Below, one piece after another: positions 1-4,757 of a stretch of 5,016 bases of DNA; the first letter of the stretch is position 1; each line of letters opens with the position of its first letter. The notes beneath the pieces are model-generated. The model was not told the origin of the DNA. It did no database searches and saw only the letters and a list, made by a program, of their open reading frames with translations. The DNA lies in assembly GCA_944325615.1 (NCBI GenBank), contig CALVAU010000201.1, positions 1-5,016 on the forward strand. The letters run 5' to 3'. Made by a program: the position numbers and the translations under genes. The stretch is from Candidatus Gastranaerophilales bacterium. GTDB taxonomy: Bacteria; Cyanobacteriota; Vampirovibrionia; Gastranaerophilales; Gastranaerophilaceae.

Positions 1-332
1 TTTTTGATAATTGTATTAACATAAGAGGAAGTTAAATCTCCTTTTTTGTCAGCATTCATAATAGCTTTAAGATGGTCAACAACTTTTGCTAGATTTGGGT
101 TTTTATCAAGTAGTATTTGACCTGTTGAAATAAATGATAAATAAGTTCCCATCGGGTTATCTTTTAGAGTTGCTAAGTTTTTTGGACCCATCTCTAGTAC
201 ATTTTTAATTAAATTTAATCTTTCAATCTCATTACCTTTGCTGAGGTATTTGCCTGTTGTACTTTCTAAAACACTAAGCGTATGAAGCTTGCATCCGAAT
301 GCTTGATTTGAGGGGGTTGGTTGTATATTCAT
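1..332 (-). CDS. Unrecognised protein, N-terminal part only (runs off the left edge)
   Basis: An open frame of 110 codons without a stop runs from an ATG at 332-330 to the window edge, so the C-terminus is missing. The start is well supported: an AAGGAG ribosome binding site lies at 343-338, 5 nt before the ATG. The protein begins MNIQPTPSNQAFG and continues with a mostly helical, soluble-looking stretch with many Lys, Leu and Asn. There is no signal peptide, membrane segment or catalytic motif in the visible part. A short disordered N-terminus with an early (N/P)xxFG-type motif is something I associate with many small proteins of Gastranaerophilales genomes, but that is an impression and not a family assignment. 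It is transcribed divergently from the purN-like gene across a 119-bp gap. Function unknown; that it is a real gene is fairly sure because of the start signal and unbroken frame. Confidence 0.7.
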   Translation of the reverse strand, partial: MNIQPTPSNQAFGCKLHTLSVLESTTGKYLSKGNEIERLNLIKNVLEMGPKNLATLKDNPMGTYLSFISTGQILLDKNPNLAKVVDHLKAIMNADKKGDLTSSYVNTIIK

Positions 333-451
333 ATATTCTCCTTTTTGTTTGTAAATTCTGTAAAACTTATAAATATTTTTTTTTGCCATGAAAAAATATT
401 TTTGTAATAAAATTTAATTATTAAATTTAATTATTAGATAAGGAGTTTTAT
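333..451. promoter_or_regulatory. Divergent intergenic region with probable promoter for the purN-like gene
   Basis: This very AT-rich gap separates two divergent genes and must carry promoters for both. On the plus strand TTGCCA (383-388) matches the -35 consensus at five of six bases. TAAAAT (408-413) matches the -10 consensus at five of six, but the spacer is 19 bp, which is long; TAATAA at 405-410 gives a 16-bp spacer with a poorer match. On the minus strand TATAAG (371-366) could be a -10 box for the leftward gene, without a convincing -35. AAGGAG at 440-445, 6 nt before the ATG at 452, is the ribosome binding site of the purN-like gene. I saw no riboswitch-like structure. The boxes are weakly specific in such AT-rich DNA. 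Confidence 0.4.
410..435 (+). repeat. Perfect 13-bp tandem duplication in the purN leader
   Basis: AAATTTAATTATT occurs twice back to back (410-422 and 423-435), immediately before the ribosome binding site at 440-445 of the purN-like gene. It lies at or just after the putative -10 region, so it probably falls in the 5' untranslated leader. It may be a slippage duplication; whether it has a role, for example as an A/U-rich enhancer of translation, cannot be told from sequence. Confidence 0.8.
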
Positions 452-1060
452 ATGAAAAAAATTGCAATATTAGGATCAGGTGAGGGTAATATTTTTGAAG
501 CAATAGTCAATTATTTTGCAGAAGAAAATAGAAAAGGAAAAGTCGAAATATTTTGTCTTTCGGATGATTACAATTCTGAAATTTTGAATAAGGCGAAAAA
601 AATGAATATCAGTTATAAATATTTGCCTTTTGAAGAAAATTCAAATTATTTTGCAACTCAAAATTTTGATTTAATAATTTTAGATTATTATTCAAAAGAT
701 TTAACTGCAAATGTTTTGGAACTGGGTAGATTTATTAATATTCATCCGTCTTTATTGCCTGCTTTTAAAGGAAAAGATGCAATATCAAGAGCGTTTGAAG
801 CTGGAGTAAAAGTTAGCGGAGTTACAATCCATACAATGACCAATCAAATTGACGGCGGTAAGATTCTTGCACAATTCCCAGTGCTAATAGGAAATGCTAC
901 TCATTTTGATGAATTTCAGGCAGAAATTCACAAATTGGAACGCCTTATTACACCAATTGTAATTGATAAAATTTTGGAAGACAAAGTATTTGATTTTTCA
1001 GATTTAATTTCTACATCTTCTTGCGGCGGTAATTGTGGTGGGTGTGGAAACTGCTCATAA
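452..1060 (+). CDS. purN: Phosphoribosylglycinamide formyltransferase (PurN type) with a cysteine-rich tail
   Basis: PurN transfers a formyl group from 10-formyltetrahydrofolate to glycinamide ribonucleotide, the third step of cytosolic purine synthesis. The 202-residue product has the family features in order. There is an N-terminal beta strand and phosphate-binding loop GSGEGNIFEAI (8-18). The catalytic block NIHPSLLPAFKG (96-107) contains Asn96 and His98. The SGVTIHTMTNQIDGGKI block (122-138) contains the catalytic Asp134. The 38-residue spacing from Asn96 to Asp134 equals that between Asn106 and Asp144 of E. coli PurN, so the active site looks intact. The catalytic domain ends near residue 187. 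It is followed by an unusual extra tail, SCGGNCGGCGNCS, with Cys191, 195, 198 and 201. The start is fixed by AAGGAG at 440-445, 6 nt upstream. No other pur gene is adjacent, so it appears to be transcribed alone. Another formyltransferase of the same fold is possible, but nothing points to one. Confidence 0.87.
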   Translation: MKKIAILGSGEGNIFEAIVNYFAEENRKGKVEIFCLSDDYNSEILNKAKKMNISYKYLPFEENSNYFATQNFDLIILDYYSKDLTANVLELGRFINIHPSLLPAFKGKDAISRAFEAGVKVSGVTIHTMTNQIDGGKILAQFPVLIGNATHFDEFQAEIHKLERLITPIVIDKILEDKVFDFSDLISTSSCGGNCGGCGNCS

Positions 1061-1090
1061 AATACTTAAAAAGTATTAGTGATTTTTTTT
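1061..1090 (+). terminator. Weak hairpin plus T-run after the purN-like gene
   Basis: Directly after the TAA stop, AATACTT (1061-1067) and AAGTATT (1071-1077) form a 7-bp stem with an AAA loop. Eight T bases follow at 1083-1090, five bases after the stem. The position is right for an intrinsic terminator, but the stem is nearly all A-T pairs and the T-run is displaced, so it may be inefficient. Confidence 0.35.
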
Positions 1091-1101
1091 GCTAATTAAT
1101 G

Positions 1102-1107
1102 TATAAT
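1102..1107 (+). promoter_or_regulatory. Probable -10 box (TATAAT) of glgC
   Basis: A perfect TATAAT preceded directly by TG lies 36 bp before the preferred glgC start at 1144. No good -35 box is seen at 17 bp; TTAGTG at 1077-1082 is a poor match at 19 bp. The box predicts a transcript starting near 1114, downstream of the more upstream in-frame ATG at 1099, which therefore could not be used from this promoter. Confidence 0.5.
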
Positions 1108-1131
1108 TTATATATACTAAAAGAGATAAAT

Positions 1132-1136
1132 GAGGA
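1132..1136 (+). promoter_or_regulatory. Ribosome binding site that fixes the glgC start
   Basis: GAGGA lies 7 nt before ATG 1144. The alternative in-frame ATG at 1099 has no such site ahead of it, only a T-run and AT-rich bases, so 1144 is preferred. Confidence 0.75.
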
Positions 1137-1143
1137 TTGTTTC

Positions 1144-2379
1144 ATGTCGATTGATGATGCATTGGTTATGATTTTAGCAGGGGGAGAAGGAAAAAGACTT
1201 TATCCATTAACAAAAGATAGAGCAAAGCCTGCAGTTCCATTTGGTGGAAGATATAGAATTATTGATTTCGTTTTGAATAATTTTATAAATTCCGGATTTT
1301 TCAAAATTAAAGTTTTGACTCAATATAAATCAGATTCTTTGAATAAGCATATTACAAGAGGGTGGGCTCTTTCACCTTTTTTAAATCAGTATGTTGATTT
1401 AGCACCTGCGCAAATGCGTACAGGATCGGATTGGTATCGAGGTACAGCTGATGCTATTTATCAGAATGTTTTTCATATAACGGATGAAAATCCAAAATAC
1501 GTTTGTATTTTTGGTGGAGACCATATATATAAAATGGATGTCTCTCAAATGTTGGATTTTCATAAATATAACTGTGCTGATTTAACAATATCAGCAATAC
1601 CTATACCTATTGAAGAGGCTCACGAATTCGGAATTATAGAAGTTGATGACAATTGGCGATTGACAAATTTTGTTGAAAAGCCAAAAGATAAACCAAAATC
1701 AATCCCGGGTAATCCAAATTATTGCTTAGCCTCTATGGGAAATTACATTTTTGATAAAGATGTTTTATTAAAGGCATTGGATGCAGATGAAAAAATAGAA
1801 TCCTCAAGTCATGATTTTGGTAAGAATGTTATTCCTATGTTGTTGGAAGAAGGCAAAAGAATTTATGTATATAATTTTGCCTCAAATACTTTCCCTGGTA
1901 TGACAGATGCCGAAAGAGGATATTGGCGTGATGTAGGAAGTATTGATGCATATTGGCAAGCTAATATGGATTTATTAGATAGTGCTCCTGAATTGAATTT
2001 ATATTCAAGAGAATGGCCAATTAGAACATTTAATTATAATTACCCTCCGGCTAAATTTATATGGTCTGAAGGTGATCGTGTTGGTATGGCAACAAACTCT
2101 ATGGTATCAGAAGGCTGTATTGTATCAGGTGGTGGTTTGTCAAGATGCGTCTTGTCACCACGCGTAAGAGTTAACAGTTATTCTCAGATTTCAGAGAGTA
2201 TATTGATGGAAAATGTTGATATTGGTAGATATTCTCGTATAAGAAGAGCTATTATTGATAAAAATGTTGATATCCCGCCAAATACTCGTATAGGATTCAA
2301 TAGAGAAGAAGATGAAAAACGAGGTTTCTATGTATCACCCGGTGGAATCACAGTTGTGCCTAAAGGTGCTATTTTATAG
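1144..2379 (+). CDS. glgC: Glucose-1-phosphate adenylyltransferase (ADP-glucose pyrophosphorylase)
   Basis: GlgC makes ADP-glucose from ATP and glucose-1-phosphate, the committed and usually allosterically controlled step of bacterial glycogen synthesis in the cytosol. The 411-residue product (from ATG 1144) is full length for the family. The nucleotidyltransferase half shows the glycine-rich loop LAGGEGKRL (11-19), DRAKPAVPFGGRYRIIDF (25-42), WYRGTADA (97-104) and the metal-binding GGDHIYKMD (124-132). It also has the sugar-phosphate FVEKPK with Lys179, SMGNYIF (197-203), SSHDFGKNVIP (221-231) and YWRDVGSIDAYW (260-271). Residues from about 280 form the left-handed beta-helix, with hexapeptide-like repeats rich in Ile and Val. 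An in-frame ATG at 1099 would add 15 residues, but it overlaps the probable promoter and lacks a ribosome binding site, and the family normally begins shortly before the glycine-rich loop. No other glg gene is in view. The stop codon overlaps the end of the convergent gene at 2374-2805. Confidence 0.97.
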   Translation: MSIDDALVMILAGGEGKRLYPLTKDRAKPAVPFGGRYRIIDFVLNNFINSGFFKIKVLTQYKSDSLNKHITRGWALSPFLNQYVDLAPAQMRTGSDWYRGTADAIYQNVFHITDENPKYVCIFGGDHIYKMDVSQMLDFHKYNCADLTISAIPIPIEEAHEFGIIEVDDNWRLTNFVEKPKDKPKSIPGNPNYCLASMGNYIFDKDVLLKALDADEKIESSSHDFGKNVIPMLLEEGKRIYVYNFASNTFPGMTDAERGYWRDVGSIDAYWQANMDLLDSAPELNLYSREWPIRTFNYNYPPAKFIWSEGDRVGMATNSMVSEGCIVSGGGLSRCVLSPRVRVNSYSQISESILMENVDIGRYSRIRRAIIDKNVDIPPNTRIGFNREEDEKRGFYVSPGGITVVPKGAIL

Positions 2380-2805
2380 AAATTTAGTTAAAAATTTTAA
2401 CTTTTCAAAATTTGGATATCTGTTTTTTAGGATTATAAATTGAGAAAGCTTAAGAGTTTTTCGTGAGGGATAAATTTTTGCCATACTTGCAGCAAGAGCA
2501 TTTTGTGCTTTTTGCAGCAACGGGTGTTCCGATTCAAAAACTTCTTTTATAAATTTTAAATGATTCATGCTTAATTCAAAAGCTCTTTCATTTTGGTTTG
2601 TCTCACATAAAGTTTTGTATGTAAGATCATAAAAATCACTTAAATCTTTCATACTTGAGCTTATTTGATATTTTGTAGCTCGAGGGGCTTTTGTTCCATC
2701 ATTATAAATTTTTGCTAAATTAATTCTAGCTTGACCTTTATCTCCGCTTATATATGGTACATAGACGTTATTTAAAAAGTTTGTTTTAAATTCTTGATAT
2801 CTCAT
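2374..2805 (-). CDS. Small helical protein with a TPR-like segment, function unknown
   Basis: This 143-residue protein is predicted soluble and helical, with a basic C-terminus and no signal peptide or membrane segment. Residues about 66-111 read like one and a half tetratricopeptide repeats of the kinesin-light-chain type. ERAFELSMNHLKFIKE (73-88) is followed by ESEHPLLQKAQNALAASMAKI (91-111), where the Glu-His-Pro and the small residues NALA fall where that repeat type has them. This is a weak similarity judged by eye, and a single repeat pair is not a function. The ATG at 2805 is preferred: a very good GAGGTGA site (2814-2808) puts it at proper spacing, while a GTG at 2811, two codons upstream, lies inside that site. 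The gene ends six bases inside glgC (convergent) and is divergent from the membrane protein pair. It may take part in protein-protein contacts. Confidence 0.68.
   Translation of the reverse strand: MRYQEFKTNFLNNVYVPYISGDKGQARINLAKIYNDGTKAPRATKYQISSSMKDLSDFYDLTYKTLCETNQNERAFELSMNHLKFIKEVFESEHPLLQKAQNALAASMAKIYPSRKTLKLSQFIILKNRYPNFEKLKFLTKFL
2386..2402. terminator. AT-rich inverted repeat between convergent glgC and the TPR-like gene
   Basis: AGTTAAAA (2386-2393) and TTTTAACT (2395-2402) form a perfect 8-bp inverted repeat around one base (a 7-bp RNA stem with a 3-nt loop). It begins seven bases after the glgC stop and sits inside the last codons of the minus-strand gene. Its place suits a shared or forward terminator for glgC, but there is no real T-run (only TTT follows) and the stem is almost all A-T pairs. 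The call is therefore tentative. Confidence 0.3.
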
Positions 2806-2941
2806 ATTCACCTCAAATAGAGTAAGTCCAAAAATAAATAATTTTGCTTTATATATTTTTTTTGTAAAATTTTTGTAATAATATAAATTTTGTAAGCAAT
2901 TCTAAAGCTTCATTGTCTTTATTGACTTGGGTAGAAATATT
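2806..2941. promoter_or_regulatory. Divergent intergenic region with three TTTGTAA copies
   Basis: This 136-bp gap lies between the divergent TPR-like gene and the membrane protein pair, so it should hold promoters for both. GAGGTGA (2814-2808) is the ribosome binding site of the leftward gene. Rightward, TATAAA (2882-2887) is a plausible -10 box, with no convincing -35 at 16-18 bp. The heptamer TTTGTAA occurs at 2861-2867, 2872-2878 and 2889-2895. The stretch ATTTTTGTAATAA (2869-2881) is identical to one ahead of the purN-like gene (398-410). No ribosome binding site is visible before the rightward start at 2942. Confidence 0.45.
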
Positions 2942-3553
2942 ATGTCATTAGCCGGAATAACATCATACATAAAAAATTCTTATCTGTATCGTGTTGCAAA
3001 ATCAGGTTCAAATAAGGTACAGCAAGCTTTTTATGACTGTATTCCAAATACTTCAATCGGCAGTGAAAAATGGCAAAAAAGAATTAAATGGGTCGGCAGT
3101 GAAATATCATCTCCGGAAAACCGTCTTATACTTGGTGTAACCGCGTTAATGTCTCAACCATTTATTGACGGACATAACAAAAATGTTGATGCTGAAACAA
3201 GGAGAGTTTCAGTCTGCCGTACAATAGCAAAAATTATTGCTGGTACATCGACCGGTGTACTTATAAGATATGGATGTATCGGAGCAATTAACAAATGGTC
3301 GAAGCTACCTTCTTCAGTCGATAAATTAGGTCAGAAAGTCAAACTTAATAAATTAAATACATTCTTTTCTCCCGGTAATGCAGGACATGATTTATCAGAG
3401 GCTGTAAAACAGTATAGAAAAACTTTAGGAACTATTCTTTCCTTGTTTGTTATGTCTATAACTAATTTTGTGATAGATGCACCACTTACAAGGTATTTAA
3501 CCAATAAATTTATAGATAAGTCTGGAGGTGTAAAACATGACACTTCTAAATAA
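2942..3553 (+). CDS. Unrecognised small membrane-associated protein, first of an overlapping pair
   Basis: The product is 203 residues from ATG 2942. It has a basic N-terminal half with no signal peptide and three hydrophobic stretches: a short one at 61-75 (LILGVTALMSQPFI), one at 94-116 (Ile/Gly rich) and one at 161-182 (LGTILSLFVMSITNFVIDAP). Between the first two lies a polar loop, DGHNKNVDAETRRVSVCR (76-93). I do not recognise a named family or catalytic motif. The start is uncertain: neither ATG 2942 nor the in-frame TTG 2927 has a clear ribosome binding site, unlike every other gene here. The 3' end overlaps the next gene by 17 bp, so the two are almost surely co-transcribed and probably translated in a coupled way. 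The same three-segment plan and a shared SI(x7)PxxR spacing in the last segment suggest that the two products are distant relatives or partners. Location in the inner membrane is inferred from hydrophobicity only. Confidence 0.72.
   Translation: MSLAGITSYIKNSYLYRVAKSGSNKVQQAFYDCIPNTSIGSEKWQKRIKWVGSEISSPENRLILGVTALMSQPFIDGHNKNVDAETRRVSVCRTIAKIIAGTSTGVLIRYGCIGAINKWSKLPSSVDKLGQKVKLNKLNTFFSPGNAGHDLSEAVKQYRKTLGTILSLFVMSITNFVIDAPLTRYLTNKFIDKSGGVKHDTSK
3524..3530 (+). promoter_or_regulatory. Strong ribosome binding site inside the end of the upstream gene
   Basis: GGAGGTG lies within the last codons of the 2942-3553 gene; the GGAGG core ends 8 nt before ATG 3537. This fixes the start of the second gene and implies tight operon organisation, with the second cistron able to recruit ribosomes strongly on its own. 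Confidence 0.8.
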
Positions 3554-4196
3554 TATGGCTGAAATTACATCTAAAAAATTTATGGGACTTAAAAATTACC
3601 TTTACAAGCATTACGGTGAAGAGCCCGGAAAAATGCTTGTGCATACAGGTGTTTTAAGCTGGACATTATCAGCAGCTGCACAGGTTATGGCTGTTGCTTT
3701 TAACGATAAAATTTCTAAGAAAGAAAAGTTATTTTTAATTCCGCAAGAATGTGCTGATGCTGCAATAAATATATTATCTTTTTATCTTGTAACAAATGCT
3801 TTTACTAATTTTGGTGTTAAGCTCGTGAAAATGGGTAAACTTACAACACCAAAAATTGATAAATATTTGAAAGATAACAAAATAGCAGATATCGGCAAAA
3901 TAACAACTGATATTTCTAAAAATATGGAGGGAGAAGTCTTAGATGAATTTAAAAGCCTTAAAAGCGGTATTAGTATGATTACTAATACTATTGGTTCAAT
4001 TGCATCTTGTAATATACTTACACCTATTTTAAGAAATGAATATGCTGCAAGAAAACAAAAAGAAATTCTTTCTAAAAATAACCTCTCAAATAAGCCGAAT
4101 GAAATTCCTATAAATCCCAATAGCAAGCCTTTAAATATGGAGGCTTATCAAAAACTTGCTTATTCAAAGTTTTCTAATTCAGGAATGAAAGTTTAG
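3537..4196 (+). CDS. Unrecognised small membrane-associated protein, second of an overlapping pair
   Basis: The 219-residue product has three hydrophobic stretches: 33-55 (MLVHTGVLSWTLSAAAQVMA and on), 73-97 (ADAAINILSFYLVTNAFTNF and on) and 144-165 (SMITNTIGSIASCNILTPI). The loop between the first two is polar and charged, NDKISKKEKLFLIPQE (56-71). A long Lys/Asp-rich linker (98-143) precedes the third. The C-terminal region 179-200 is rich in Asn, Pro and Ser (NKPNEIPINPNSKP) and probably disordered, followed by a short final helix. No signal peptide or known domain is recognised. The order of segments mirrors that of the preceding protein, and in both the last segment has SI, seven residues, Pro, two residues, Arg (154-166 here, 172-184 there). 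The stop overlaps that of the convergent anti-sigma gene. A membrane-bound partner of the upstream protein is the simplest inference; the role is unknown. Confidence 0.78.
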   Translation: MTLLNNMAEITSKKFMGLKNYLYKHYGEEPGKMLVHTGVLSWTLSAAAQVMAVAFNDKISKKEKLFLIPQECADAAINILSFYLVTNAFTNFGVKLVKMGKLTTPKIDKYLKDNKIADIGKITTDISKNMEGEVLDEFKSLKSGISMITNTIGSIASCNILTPILRNEYAARKQKEILSKNNLSNKPNEIPINPNSKPLNMEAYQKLAYSKFSNSGMKV

Positions 4197-4744
4197 AATA
4201 CAAAAATATTAACGACTCCGAGTATGATAAAGGCTATCATTACTGTAAATATCGTCATTATCAAGTAAAACGGATCTAATTTGTTGTTTGTGTGCAGTGA
4301 ATAAATTTTATTTAGAATATTTTTTGAATAATCTTCTTTCGCTTCATTCTTTGTTTTGTCAAAAGATGAGTGCAAAAGTCTTTTGAATGTATATATATCT
4401 TCCAAATCTTTTCGTGCGATTGGATTTGATATAGCTATTTTTTTTATCCTAATATTTTCTTCATCACTTAATTCATTATCAATGTATGCTGACAAATTTA
4501 ATCTAAAGTCCTCATATTGTTTTGTTAAATATGGATTTTCGTCCTCGTCATCTTCTGAGTGAATTTTATTTGAAATTTCTGTAAAATTATTAACAATTTT
4601 TTGCAGTTTCTTTAGTTTTTCACAGCATTCAGGACAAATACTCAGGTGATATTCTACATATTTTTTTAATTGATCATTAAGTTTATTTTCAACGTAAAAT
4701 GTAAGCAGAGCGCTCACCTGTTCACAAGTTAGTTGTTTTTGCAT
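4193..4744 (-). CDS. Membrane anti-sigma factor with ZAS (zf-HC2) domain
   Basis: This 183-residue protein should hold the ECF sigma factor encoded just upstream inactive at the inner membrane and release it on a signal. The N-terminal domain has the zinc-binding anti-sigma signature Cys7-x25-His33-x3-Cys37-x2-Cys40 (HLSICPEC). A very acidic linker (64-69, EDDEDE) leads to residues about 82-124. These align with the first domain at a constant offset of 70 (AYIDNELSDEE against FYVENKLNDQL) but lack all the zinc ligands, so they look like a degenerate second copy. Residues 159-183 form a hydrophobic membrane helix that ends at the C-terminus, leaving almost no outside domain. The start at 4744 is chosen because AAGGAG (4756-4751) lies 6 nt before it and the ZAS domain begins at once; a longer frame up to 4831 only overlaps the sigma gene. 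The gap to the sigma stop is 13 nt, so translation is probably coupled. Confidence 0.9.
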   Translation of the reverse strand: MQKQLTCEQVSALLTFYVENKLNDQLKKYVEYHLSICPECCEKLKKLQKIVNNFTEISNKIHSEDDEDENPYLTKQYEDFRLNLSAYIDNELSDEENIRIKKIAISNPIARKDLEDIYTFKRLLHSSFDKTKNEAKEDYSKNILNKIYSLHTNNKLDPFYLIMTIFTVMIAFIILGVVNIFVF

Positions 4745-4750
4745 TAATAA

Positions 4751-4756
4751 CTCCTT
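4751..4756 (-). promoter_or_regulatory. Ribosome binding site that fixes the anti-sigma start
   Basis: AAGGAG reads leftward 6 nt before ATG 4744 and only one base after the sigma factor stop codon (4760-4758). It decides the start against the longer in-frame possibility at 4831, and supports coupled production of sigma and anti-sigma. Confidence 0.8.
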
Positions 4757-4757
4757 T

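Noticed and set aside
371..403. A/T runs able to form palindromes (AAAAATATTTTT)
   Set aside because: Low-complexity AT stretches give such matches by chance; no GC-bearing stem or terminator form is present.
3331..3543. Minus-strand open frame of 70 codons
   Set aside because: It lies wholly antisense within the first membrane-pair gene, its sequence has no recognisable motif, and the plus strand has the better-supported gene with the strong downstream ribosome binding site.
3967..3988. 8-bp inverted repeat GTATTAGT / ACTAATAC with a 6-base spacer
   Set aside because: It is inside coding sequence of the second membrane gene, has no T-run after it, and is reasonably expected by chance in AT-rich DNA.
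3782..4126. Minus-strand open frame of 114 codons with hydrophobic content
   Set aside because: It is antisense to the second membrane-pair gene. Its Leu/Ile-rich, apparently hydrophobic character is what the complement of an AT-rich Lys/Asn/Asp gene gives, and no start signal was seen.
4356..4562. Plus-strand open frame of 68 codons with a Ser-rich end
   Set aside because: It is antisense to the anti-sigma gene; the Ser run is only the complement of its acidic linker codons.
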